NCBI RefSeq assembly: GCF_004345745.1
Contig: NZ_SLXJ01000002.1
Span: forward strand, 62,001-126,000
Origin: Nicoletella semolina
GTDB lineage: Bacteria; Pseudomonadota; Gammaproteobacteria; Enterobacterales; Pasteurellaceae
DNA: 64,000 nt
Reading direction: 5' to 3'
Shown piece after piece: positions 23,879 through 32,116 of the stretch. The notes under the pieces are model-generated. The model was given only the letters and a program-made list of their open reading frames with translations. It did no database searches and was not told where the DNA came from. Both the position numbers and the translations under genes were made by a program. Every line of letters starts with the position of its first letter. The first letter of the stretch is position 1.

Positions 23879-23973
23879 TTTTCCTTGCAAAAATTTCATT
23901 AATATGATAGGTTTCTAATTGGTTGTTTTTTGATCGCTTATTGCTTTTTGGTTTTTCAGTGCTGGAGAAAAAT

Positions 23974-24999
23974 ATGTATAGATATGATTGTCATACTGTA
24001 GCGACGGAATTAGAGATGAGTTCATTGCTTTGTTTATATAATCAACAATTCTATAAGAAGTTATCTCAATCTGAATTAACTAAGCTCATTAACCAGCATA
24101 TAGAGCAAAGTAATGCAGACTATGTTTTGCCCATCTCCATTTACAAAAACGATAAAATTATATCTTTTTGTATTGTTCATCTTTATAAGAAAGAAAAAAT
24201 AAAAAATATTGGAAACCTTACTTTCTCACTATTAATAAGCGATTTAAAAGAGGATTCTATATCGTTATTATTTAGTAGCATATTTAAAGAAATTAGAAGT
24301 CAAGGTTTCAATTTAGATCATATTGTTGGACCAATACACAATTCTATCTTAATTCCTAGAGGGTATCGTATTTTTGATGACAACATATATACTTATGGGA
24401 TGCCAGATAACAATTTAAAGACTATTTTAGCATTGGAGAATTATGGTGCGGTAAAAAGAAAAGATATTGTTGAAATTTTATATAAATATAATAAATATGA
24501 CTTAATTTTAACATCACTAGATAGTAAATTTTTAAGGAGAATTACAGATTGTAAATTCGAGTTAATAGATAAAGATAAAATAAAGAAAAATAGTTTAGAA
24601 CTTGCAGAGGCTTATAATCAGATTTGGAAAGATAATTGGGGATTCAGTGGAATTACTTCAGAATTAATATTAGTAGCTGCTGAAAGCATACCAAATATTC
24701 TAGGGATGATTGCAAAGAAAGATAATAATATTATAGGTTTTACGATGATGCAATATTGTGAAGGTATGGGGAGAGCTTTTATGGCTGGAGTCCTTAATCT
24801 ATATAAAAATAAAGGTCTTTCTATTGCTCTGATATCTCATTTATCTAAAACATCTATTAGTAGAGGTGTTTCTATGTATAGTATAGGATGGATGTTAGAA
24901 GATAATAAGCAAATCATAAATACTATGAAGAAATTTACTAGAAATGGTAATTCAAAACTTAGAAGCTACAGAATATATGAAATTAAATACAATGTCTAA
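23974..24999 (+). CDS. GNAT-fold N-acyltransferase, ceramide-synthase-like (lipid operon gene 1)
   Basis: A 341-residue soluble protein; the start at 23974 follows GGAG. The C-terminal half has GNAT features (IPNILGMIAKKDNNIIGF, GRAFMAGVLNLYKNKGLS). The middle phrases VGPIHNS, ALENYGAVKRKDI and AYNQIWKDNWGF match a family of long GNAT-like proteins found next to oxoamine synthase genes; one such protein in Caulobacter acts as the bacterial ceramide synthase, joining an acyl chain to a sphingoid amine. The oxoamine synthase gene follows 17 bases later. N-acylation of a long-chain amine is therefore a reasoned inference, not proven. Confidence 0.7.
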   Translation: MYRYDCHTVATELEMSSLLCLYNQQFYKKLSQSELTKLINQHIEQSNADYVLPISIYKNDKIISFCIVHLYKKEKIKNIGNLTFSLLISDLKEDSISLLFSSIFKEIRSQGFNLDHIVGPIHNSILIPRGYRIFDDNIYTYGMPDNNLKTILALENYGAVKRKDIVEILYKYNKYDLILTSLDSKFLRRITDCKFELIDKDKIKKNSLELAEAYNQIWKDNWGFSGITSELILVAAESIPNILGMIAKKDNNIIGFTMMQYCEGMGRAFMAGVLNLYKNKGLSIALISHLSKTSISRGVSMYSIGWMLEDNKQIINTMKKFTRNGNSKLRSYRIYEIKYNV

Positions 25000-25016
25000 A
25001 ATTAAGAGGAATGATT

Positions 25017-26186
25017 ATGAATATTTTTGAGGTATATTATAAAAAATCACTTAAAAAAATACCAAAATTCTTTCCTAGAATAAGATCTCATACAGATAGA
25101 GTCTTATTTTTAGAGGATGGTACTATTAAATTAAATTTTTCTTCTTGTGATTATTTAGGATTATCAAATAATAGCAAGATGAAAAAAGCGGCTATAGAGG
25201 CGATTAAAGAATATGGGACAAATATTAGTGGCCCGATGGTTTTCTGTGGATATACTAAGTATCACGAAATGCTAGAAAATGAATTAGCTAGAATATATGG
25301 CGTAGATGAAGGGATTATATACACTACTTCATATCAAGCCAATATAGGTGTAATTCCTGTTATTGCAAAAGAAGTTGATCTTATTGTGATGGACAAACTG
25401 AGCCATGTATCACTATATAATGCGGTAGCTATAAGTAAAAAACCTTTTCGGGTATACCCACATAATAATTTAGAGTTCTTAGAAAAAATTATAAAAAATA
25501 ATAAAGATAAAACTATATTAATTATATCTGATGGTGTTTTTTCTGCTGATGGTGATTTTTGTGATATAAAAACACTTTCAAAATTAAAAGAATTATATGG
25601 AAATATTTATTTATATATAGATGATGCTCACGGCGTAGGTGCTCTTGGAGAGAATGGTTTAGGTCTTGCTGAAAAAGAAAATTGTATAAATAGCATAGAT
25701 ATATTAGTCGGAACAATGAGTAAGGCATATGGTTCTACAGGAGGGTTTTGCATAGTTAGAGATCCTATTCTTGCTAAAAAGATAAAATTAAATAGCTCTA
25801 CATATAATGCATCGAGAGCCGTTTCACCAGGAGTAGCTGCAGCTTCATATATGTCTCTAAAAATCAATGAAGTAGAAGGAAGAAATCGGAGGAATAAATT
25901 GGACTCTATAGTTAAATATGCTCACGATATGTTAGATAGTTTAGGTATAAATAAATTATACTCTAAGTCTTATATAATTCCTATTGTATTTAATAGCCCA
26001 GAGAAAGCTATTGAAGCAAATAATTATCTAATAGAGAAAGGAATTTTATCATCGCTATTTATTCCACCATATGTAGAAAAGAATAAAACTAGAATAAGAA
26101 TAACTATATCTTATAATCATTTGAAAAAAGATATAAAAAAATTATGTGAAGAACTCAGAATGTTGAAGATTAAGGGATTTCTATAA
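25017..26186 (+). CDS. Alpha-oxoamine synthase (serine palmitoyltransferase / KBL family)
   Basis: A 389-residue PLP enzyme. NFSSCDYLGLSNN near residue 40, YTTSYQANIG near 102, DDAHGVGALG near 202 (Asp and His of the cofactor site) and GTMSKAYGSTGG with the Schiff-base Lys near 234 identify the family that condenses an acyl-CoA or acyl-ACP with an amino acid with loss of CO2 (SPT, KBL, BioF, HemA, CqsA). No biotin genes are nearby; ACP and chain-building genes are, so a long-chain amino-ketone product is likely. The start at 25017 has AAGAGGA at proper spacing. Confidence 0.9.
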   Translation: MNIFEVYYKKSLKKIPKFFPRIRSHTDRVLFLEDGTIKLNFSSCDYLGLSNNSKMKKAAIEAIKEYGTNISGPMVFCGYTKYHEMLENELARIYGVDEGIIYTTSYQANIGVIPVIAKEVDLIVMDKLSHVSLYNAVAISKKPFRVYPHNNLEFLEKIIKNNKDKTILIISDGVFSADGDFCDIKTLSKLKELYGNIYLYIDDAHGVGALGENGLGLAEKENCINSIDILVGTMSKAYGSTGGFCIVRDPILAKKIKLNSSTYNASRAVSPGVAAASYMSLKINEVEGRNRRNKLDSIVKYAHDMLDSLGINKLYSKSYIIPIVFNSPEKAIEANNYLIEKGILSSLFIPPYVEKNKTRIRITISYNHLKKDIKKLCEELRMLKIKGFL

Positions 26187-26188
26187 TA

Positions 26189-26858
26189 ATGTATATCTAT
26201 TTAGCTTATTCTATTTTTACATTACTTTTCCTTTATTGGCTGCTTTGTTCTTTCTTAGGTAGAATTGCAATTAAGTACAATGTAAAGATTAATTATACTA
26301 GAAAAATAGGACATTTTTCAATGTTTATATTTCCAGGGCTAGTTTATTATTTATTTAATATTCACGATGGTTATGAAAAGATAATCATTGTAGCAATATC
26401 AACAATTTTGTTTTTTCTTAGTTTGTCAAATTTATTTAGAAATAGGTGTAGGTATTTACAATTGGCTTTTTATTCTTGGAATATTTGGGTATATATGGAC
26501 CATGTACAATATACCATTAGAATTAATGTATATTACAATATTGACGACGACTATAGGAGATGGCTTAGCTGAGCCTATTGGAGTTAGATTTGGAAAGCAT
26601 AAATATAATGTAAAAGGAATTCTAGTTAATCGAGATTATTTTAGAAGTTATGAAGGAAGTTTAGTAGTATTCTTTTTTTCATTAATAATATATATTTTTT
26701 ATATGCCTTATTTTAATGATAGTTTATATAAATGGGTTGGATTAATAATATATCCTATTTTTATGACTATTACTGAAGCTAAATCTCCGCATACATGGGA
26801 TACCCCTTTTTTATTCTTTATTGGTAATTTTATTATTTCAATAATATATCTAGGATAG
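26189..26858 (+). pseudogene. CTP-dependent dolichol/phytol kinase-like membrane protein, frameshifted
   Basis: Two overlapping frames together give one polytopic protein. The first (from 26189) has a membrane helix and RKIGHFSMFIFPGLVYY. The second, usable from about 26439 onward (in front of it a stop), has GIYNWLFILGIFGY, TTTIGDGLAEPIGVRFGKHKY, RDYFRSYEGSL and ITEAKSPHTWD, the pattern of the dolichol/phytol kinase and CDP-diglyceride synthetase superfamily. One base too many (or two too few) near 26438-26447 breaks it. It would phosphorylate a lipid alcohol at the membrane. Confidence 0.75.
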
Positions 26859-26861
26859 TTT

Positions 26862-27425
26862 ATGGCTATACTTATGGTAAGACATGCAACCCCTAATATA
26901 GACTACGGTAAATGTGGCTACAAAGAGGCAATATCAAGATTAATAGATTATGATTTAGTAAAAAAAATCATGATTAATGAGATTAATATAGAGTTAATTA
27001 GAAGAAATATCGAATTTAATAAAAAGCTAGATATTTTATGTTCTTCTAAGAGTAGAGCTATATTAACGTGTCGTCAAATATTAAAAATGTTAGATGTAGA
27101 TCATGAGCCATTTATTACTAATGATTTAGATGAAATAGAAATGAAAATTATGAGAATCCCATTTATTAAAATGAATCTTACTAGTTGGTTCTTGATTTCA
27201 AGAATAAAATGGTTATGCTTATTCTACATGAAAAATAAAGTAGAAATATATAATAAATGCGGAAATATAATTTCCTCAATATTAGAGAAAGACAATGCTA
27301 TTATTGTCTCTCATGGAATGCTATTATTTTTTCTAAAAAAAGTATTAGAAGATAAAAAATATAAAAAAATAGATATATATAAGAAAGGATGTTTTACCAT
27401 AGAGGTATGGAGTCATGAAGCTTAA
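26862..27425 (+). CDS. Histidine phosphatase family protein
   Basis: A 187-residue protein beginning MAILMVRHATP, the RHG/RHA catalytic motif with the phospho-His of the phosphoglycerate-mutase-like superfamily; SSKSRAILTC supplies the expected second Arg and IVSHGMLLFF the second catalytic His. A phosphatase next to a lipid kinase-like gene suggests removal of phosphate from a pathway intermediate. Four bases after the kinase-like gene and overlapping the next gene by 11 bases. Confidence 0.85.
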   Translation: MAILMVRHATPNIDYGKCGYKEAISRLIDYDLVKKIMINEINIELIRRNIEFNKKLDILCSSKSRAILTCRQILKMLDVDHEPFITNDLDEIEMKIMRIPFIKMNLTSWFLISRIKWLCLFYMKNKVEIYNKCGNIISSILEKDNAIIVSHGMLLFFLKKVLEDKKYKKIDIYKKGCFTIEVWSHEA

Positions 27426-28314
27426 TATAATAATTTTAGGGGCGACTGGATTTATAGGGAAAGAAGTCTCTAATTACTTAGATGCTACAGGTAAGTATAA
27501 TGTTATCAGACATTCAAGGAGTAATGTAGGAGATGATAGATTCTTATGTTGTGATATTGGTGATGATGTATGGAGACATAAAATAAAAGAAGTTTGTGAT
27601 CCTATAATTATTAATTGTGCCGGTATTGGTTTGGCAAAATTAAAATCATCTTCTGTTCAGAATAATACATTATTAGCTCATAAATTGGTTAATTCTTTAA
27701 ATATTTCCCATAAAAAATATAAATTAATTTATCTTAGCTCTATAAAGGTATTTAATCCTAATAATTATGATGATTTTTATTCTATTGATAAATTAAGAGC
27801 AGAAGATATCCTGATTAAAAGTGGATTGTTTTGTGGTGAAATAATTAGATTGCCAGTTGTTACTGGAAAAAATGATAAAAACTTTATTCCATTAACGATT
27901 TTGTCAAAAATGAATATTTTATTTGGTGTAAAATCTAAACTGCCTAGTTGGCATTGTATTTCAAATGTTGATGTAGCCAAATATATAGAAATGTGTATAG
28001 ATAGTAGTTTATTTGAAGATAATAGATTGTCTTTGAAATATTTATTAAGTACGAATAAATTTAATATAAATGATTTTATAGTGTATATAAATAAAATTAA
28101 TGGAAAAAAAACAAGGTTTATTTCATTAAGAAATATGAAAATAATATTTAATTTTTTAAGTATATTTTCTTTACTTAGAAATAAAATGAAATTTTCCTCA
28201 CTTCCTAAAGAAAGATTTCTTGATTTGTTTATCAGAAAATGGGAGATAGAGGAGGGTATTAAATCTAGTGAATTTTATTTCAATCAAAAGGAGTGGGGGA
28301 AAAATTATGAATAA
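27415..28314 (+). CDS. Extended SDR: NAD-dependent epimerase/dehydratase-like reductase
   Basis: A 299-residue protein with the Rossmann motif GATGFIG at residues 9-15, a YLSS strand with the catalytic Ser, and YSIDK (YxxxK) near 122. Members of this family reduce keto groups as well as sugars; in bacterial ceramide synthesis an epimerase/dehydratase-type enzyme (CerR) reduces the 3-keto group. Given the oxoamine synthase upstream, a keto-sphinganine-type reductase is a fair guess. Very AT-rich. Confidence 0.82.
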   Translation: MKLNIIILGATGFIGKEVSNYLDATGKYNVIRHSRSNVGDDRFLCCDIGDDVWRHKIKEVCDPIIINCAGIGLAKLKSSSVQNNTLLAHKLVNSLNISHKKYKLIYLSSIKVFNPNNYDDFYSIDKLRAEDILIKSGLFCGEIIRLPVVTGKNDKNFIPLTILSKMNILFGVKSKLPSWHCISNVDVAKYIEMCIDSSLFEDNRLSLKYLLSTNKFNINDFIVYINKINGKKTRFISLRNMKIIFNFLSIFSLLRNKMKFSSLPKERFLDLFIRKWEIEEGIKSSEFYFNQKEWGKNYE

Positions 28315-28927
28315 ATATAAAACTATTTTAATTTTGTCATTTGTAACTCCTTTAATACTTTCTTTTTGTTTTTCTTATTTATATAAGCATGAGTATCTAT
28401 ACTATTATATTATTCCTTTTTTGGCTGTAGTTAATGAATTGGCTTTCTTAAAGGAAACAGATTGTTTTTATTCTAAACATATAAAAGATAAAGGGATCAT
28501 AAGTGCATTTGTTATAGCTGTTATTTATTCTTTTATAATATGTATTGTAAGCAAGTATGGTGTTGGTGGGGTAAGTTTATTTATTTCATTATTATTTATT
28601 TCTATTGGTAGTTGGTTAAGAAGTTTATCTAAAATATATTTAGGTTATTATTTTTCTCACTCAATCAGAGTTGAAAAAGATCATAAATTAATAAAGGATA
28701 GAATTTTCAAATATATTCGCCACCCAGCCTATACGGGAACGCTATTTATACTTTTTGGATTTTCTTTAATGATTAACATAGTTTTTGCTATATTTATATT
28801 TATTTTATTTTTTATATTAGCTCTTAAGAGAATAGAGAAGGAGGAAGATCTTTTAGTAAGAAATTTTGGAAATGAATATCTAGAATATAGAAATTATAGT
28901 TGGAAATTATTTCCTTTTATTATTTAA
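28307..28927 (+). CDS. Isoprenylcysteine/phospholipid methyltransferase-like membrane protein (ICMT/PEMT fold)
   Basis: A 206-residue protein with five or more membrane segments. The C-terminal YIRHPAYTGTLF, followed by RIEKEEDLLVRNFGNEYLEY, is the ICMT/PEMT signature (RHPxY plus EExxL...YxxY) that binds S-adenosylmethionine at the membrane. It could methylate an amine or carboxyl head group of the lipid product, though ICMT-like proteins occur in several lipid contexts. The start at 28307 follows AAAGGAG and overlaps the SDR stop by eight bases. Confidence 0.85.
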   Translation: MNKYKTILILSFVTPLILSFCFSYLYKHEYLYYYIIPFLAVVNELAFLKETDCFYSKHIKDKGIISAFVIAVIYSFIICIVSKYGVGGVSLFISLLFISIGSWLRSLSKIYLGYYFSHSIRVEKDHKLIKDRIFKYIRHPAYTGTLFILFGFSLMINIVFAIFIFILFFILALKRIEKEEDLLVRNFGNEYLEYRNYSWKLFPFII

Positions 28928-28941
28928 ACCAGGAGAAAAAA

Positions 28942-29193
28942 ATGAATCAATTAGACATTGAATCACGCGTAAAAGAGTTAGTCGCTGAAATACTAGAAAT
29001 ATCACCAGATGAACTTATTTATGATAATGTTTTATTTACTGAGCAATATGGGGCTGATTCAATTACAGGTATTGAAATTTTAGCTGCATTAGAATCTGAG
29101 TTTGGAATTCAAATTCCTGAGAATTTTATAACTGAGATGAATAGCTTGTCTACAATTAATAATTTAATGAGCAAGCTAATTAAACAAGCTTAG
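28942..29193 (+). CDS. Dedicated acyl carrier protein
   Basis: An 83-residue, acidic, four-helix protein with the phosphopantetheine site GADSITGIEIL (Ser near residue 39). AGGAG lies just before the ATG. Host fatty-acid ACP is normally encoded with fabD/fabG, so an ACP inside this operon must serve its own pathway, carrying the chain made by the ketosynthase and dehydratases and perhaps donating it to the oxoamine synthase, as in ACP-dependent sphingoid synthesis. No phosphopantetheinyl transferase gene is present; a host enzyme must load it. Confidence 0.92.
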   Translation: MNQLDIESRVKELVAEILEISPDELIYDNVLFTEQYGADSITGIEILAALESEFGIQIPENFITEMNSLSTINNLMSKLIKQA

Positions 29194-29202
29194 GGATTAT
29201 AT

Positions 29203-30423
29203 ATGAACTATATTAAAAAAGAAAGGATCGTTATTACTGGTCTTGGGCCTGTATGTGGCTTAGGTATTGGCAAAGATAAATATTTTCAATCTTTAGTGAA
29301 CGGAGTGAATAGTGTAAAGGAGACCACATCAATAAATATTGATAATTATTCTCATAGGTTTTCATCTGAGGTGGATTCATTAGAATTTGAAAAGTATAGT
29401 TCGAATTTTCAAGAATATAATAAGGCAACTAAGTATATTTTGTTAGCTACACAACTAGCTATATTAGATGCACAGCTAAAATTATCAGATTTAAAAGGCG
29501 AGCCTATAGGATGCTTTATTGGGACAACGGACGGCGAATCTCAAGCATTAGATTTATTTGTAAAAAATAGATTAATAAATAATAACTCTCTTTGTTCTCA
29601 AAAGCTAACAGATATTACACATGGAAAAATAAGCAAGCATGTAAGATCTTATATAGGATCTAGTGGACCTGCTTATACTATAGGTAATGCCTGTTCAGCA
29701 AGTAATGCTGCAATAATATCTGGATTTGAATATTTACAAAATAGTGAAAGTAATTTTGCTGTTTGTGGTGGTGTTGATCTTTTGTGCAGAAAAACTTTTT
29801 CAATATTTCATAGATTATCAGCCATTTCGGATAAAGTTTGCATGCCATTTGATATAAATAGAAAAGGAATTATCCCTTCTGAAGGTGCTAATATTTTAAT
29901 TTTAGAGAAGTTATCATCTGCAATTAAAAGAGGTGCTAATATATATGGTGAAATTGCTGGTTATAGTATGAATTGCGATGCAAATCATATGACAAATTTG
30001 AATTCAGAAAGGATAGCTCAATGTATGTCTAATTGCCTGAGATTAGCGGGTTTATCTCCTAGCGATGTTGATTATATTTGTATGCACGGTACTGGTACAA
30101 AAGCTAATGATTATAATGAATATTTAGCAATTAAGAGTGTATTTAAGGAAAATATTCCTAACTGCGGCTCAATAAAATCAATGCTTGGGCATTCTATGGG
30201 GGCTTCAGCTGGATTTGGTGCAATCGCTTGTTTATTCGCATTAGAGTATGGAATTCCCCCCACTATAAATTTAACTACTCAGGATCCAGAGATTGAGCTA
30301 AATATTCCTATCAAATTTATTCCAAAGAAGGTTAATGTTGCATTAAATGATGCTTTTGCATTCGGTGGAAATAATTCAATTATAGCATTTAAGAAGGTGA
30401 ATTTAGATGAAAATTTATATTAA
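29203..30423 (+). CDS. Beta-ketoacyl-ACP synthase (FabF/KAS II type)
   Basis: A 406-residue condensing enzyme. It has the complete catalytic set: Cys in GNACSASNAA near residue 165, His in MHGTGTKANDYNE near 299, and His in KSMLGHSMGASAG near 329. The C-terminal FAFGGNN is typical of KAS II. It elongates acyl-ACP with malonyl-ACP. Paired with the next gene, a catalytically dead relative, it forms the KS/CLF arrangement seen in type II polyketide and aryl-polyene systems. The start lies nine bases after the ACP stop. Confidence 0.92.
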   Translation: MNYIKKERIVITGLGPVCGLGIGKDKYFQSLVNGVNSVKETTSINIDNYSHRFSSEVDSLEFEKYSSNFQEYNKATKYILLATQLAILDAQLKLSDLKGEPIGCFIGTTDGESQALDLFVKNRLINNNSLCSQKLTDITHGKISKHVRSYIGSSGPAYTIGNACSASNAAIISGFEYLQNSESNFAVCGGVDLLCRKTFSIFHRLSAISDKVCMPFDINRKGIIPSEGANILILEKLSSAIKRGANIYGEIAGYSMNCDANHMTNLNSERIAQCMSNCLRLAGLSPSDVDYICMHGTGTKANDYNEYLAIKSVFKENIPNCGSIKSMLGHSMGASAGFGAIACLFALEYGIPPTINLTTQDPEIELNIPIKFIPKKVNVALNDAFAFGGNNSIIAFKKVNLDENLY

Positions 30424-31321
30424 AGACTGGTGCTTTTTTCAAGATGAAATGATGTATCATGGAATAGATAATAGCTATAAATTAGCTTATGATATTATAC
30501 TAGCTGGAAAAAGAATAAGAAATTTAGATATACAAGCAAAAAGCCTTCTTTGTTGCTTTGAGGTGATGAAAAGGAAAAATAATTTTGATCAGTTTTCCTC
30601 TATTATTAATTGCACTTCTTTTGGTTCATTTGATAGTGTTACTAAATTATTAGTTGAGAGTTATCAAAATTCACGACCTTATCAAATATCACCAGGGAAT
30701 ATCCCTAATACAGTTATTAATTCTTCCGCTGGAATCGCGGCTATAGAATATAATATACAAGGGCCAAATATAAGTATTTCTGCAGATGAACTTTCATTTT
30801 ATTCATCTTTAATTAAAGTTAAAAGTATTTTTTTAAATTCACAATCTGATGAGATTTTCTTATCTGCAATTGAAAATTGGGATAACAGTTATGGAGAAGA
30901 GTTACTGTTAGAATTTGGTGTGAAAAGTAGAGAGAATTTGCCATTTTCCAAAGTGTATGCGAATTTGTTTCTATTGAGTAAAGCCAGTAGTAGTGTATCT
31001 ATAATTTTTACTAAAATGGGGAGAATATTTAATTTAAGTAACATAGATAGTGTTATTATGGAAATCATAAATTATTTAAAAATAGATAAAAATAAAATTA
31101 TTTACTCTAATATATGGTCTTATAATCCGATAAGCTCACCTATTTTTAATGATATTAATAATGCAAGCATTCTTCCTAGAAAATATGGATATTTGATGGC
31201 AGCCTTAGGTTCTTATCAATGTAATGATATCATTCAACATTTAGTGCCCTCCACATATGGAATGCAATTAACAATTGATAAAGATGGTTTTTATGGCATC
31301 TGTATATTATATAAGGATTGA
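30407..31321 (+). CDS. Chain-length-factor-like ketosynthase paralogue (no active-site Cys)
   Basis: A 304-residue protein whose middle (PNTVINSSAGIAAIEYNIQGPNISIS) is the KS N-terminal core, but where the active Cys should stand it reads SADELSF, and no HGTGT or GHS motif follows. Length and losses match the CLF-like or FabF-like partner subunits that dimerise with a true KS and set chain length. It overlaps the KS gene by 17 bases, so equal synthesis is expected. Catalytic role excluded; partner role inferred. Confidence 0.78.
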   Translation: MKIYIKDWCFFQDEMMYHGIDNSYKLAYDIILAGKRIRNLDIQAKSLLCCFEVMKRKNNFDQFSSIINCTSFGSFDSVTKLLVESYQNSRPYQISPGNIPNTVINSSAGIAAIEYNIQGPNISISADELSFYSSLIKVKSIFLNSQSDEIFLSAIENWDNSYGEELLLEFGVKSRENLPFSKVYANLFLLSKASSSVSIIFTKMGRIFNLSNIDSVIMEIINYLKIDKNKIIYSNIWSYNPISSPIFNDINNASILPRKYGYLMAALGSYQCNDIIQHLVPSTYGMQLTIDKDGFYGICILYKD

Positions 31322-31324
31322 CTT

Positions 31325-31651
31325 ATGCAAGAATATAATCTATCATACTCCTTTAAAAGAACTTATACTTCTGATGATTTCAGATTTTTAGGTCACTTCC
31401 CTAAAAATTCAATTTTTCCAGGTGTTTATTTATTAGATGAGGTTTTATCTTATCTTAGGAAAAGATATGTTTGGGATAATTATTCAATATTGCAAGCAAG
31501 ATTTATAGATAAAGTAGTTCCTAATATGTCTTTAGTGTTTAATTTATCTTTAAATATAAATGAGAAGACTTTAAATTTGATAGCAAATGTTTTTTCTGAC
31601 ATGAATAAGATAGCAATGTTTAAAATACTTCTATATAAAAAGAATATATAA
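31325..31651 (+). CDS. 3-hydroxyacyl-ACP dehydratase, hot-dog fold (FabZ/ApeI-like)
   Basis: A 108-residue protein with FLGHFPKNSIFPGVYLLDE: the catalytic His in GHFP, the Pro-Gly-Val turn, and an acidic residue at the FabZ Glu position. Short single hot-dog domains like this serve as dehydratases in aryl-polyene and other accessory fatty-acid sets. It would dehydrate the 3-hydroxyacyl chain on the operon's ACP. No ketoreductase (FabG) or enoyl reductase is encoded here, so the host must supply the former; without the latter the chain could stay unsaturated. Confidence 0.82.
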   Translation: MQEYNLSYSFKRTYTSDDFRFLGHFPKNSIFPGVYLLDEVLSYLRKRYVWDNYSILQARFIDKVVPNMSLVFNLSLNINEKTLNLIANVFSDMNKIAMFKILLYKKNI

Positions 31652-31652
31652 T

Positions 31653-32078
31653 ATGGATTTGAGACTTTTAAAGTTAATTTTTAATAATCCTCATCGATTC
31701 CCTATAAATTTAGTAGATAAATTGAGAGAGAGGTCCGATTCAAAAATTATCACTGAAAAATTTATTGCAGCTAATGATTATTTTTTTAAAAATAAAGATT
31801 TTATGCTAGATGAAGATTTCTTTTATTCTGAGCTATTGATATTAGAATCTTTTTTTCAATCTGCTGGATTATTTATTAATGACGTGAATAGAGAGAGAAC
31901 TCCATACGTTATATGTTGTAAACATGTTAATATTTTAGGACGACCAGTTATCGGTTCTATAGTTCAGAATCATGTTGAGTTATTGTCTAAAAAAGAGAAT
32001 TTGATAATAGTGAGAGGGAAATCTCAAATTGATAATAATCCAATTATGGAGTATAAAGAAATCTATATTGGTTATTAG
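31653..32078 (+). CDS. Divergent FabZ-like hot-dog protein lacking the catalytic His
   Basis: 141 residues. NPHRFPINLVDKLRE resembles the FabZ entry (LPHRYPFLLVDRV), KFIAANDYFF the next strand, and SELLILESFFQSAGLF the central helix with its conserved Glu. But the GHFP segment is replaced by KNKDFMLDEDFF, so the usual catalytic His is missing. It may pair with the preceding 108-residue dehydratase as a heterodimer or act as a thioesterase-like or scaffold subunit. It starts one base after the previous stop. Confidence 0.72.
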   Translation: MDLRLLKLIFNNPHRFPINLVDKLRERSDSKIITEKFIAANDYFFKNKDFMLDEDFFYSELLILESFFQSAGLFINDVNRERTPYVICCKHVNILGRPVIGSIVQNHVELLSKKENLIIVRGKSQIDNNPIMEYKEIYIGY

Positions 32079-32116
32079 GATTTAAATAGTTTCTTAATTT
32101 ATAGGGTATTTACGTA

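Noticed and set aside
25017-26186. Biotin synthesis gene bioF
   Set aside because: The enzyme is in the same family, but no other biotin gene is near and the operon is dedicated to ACP-bound chain building.
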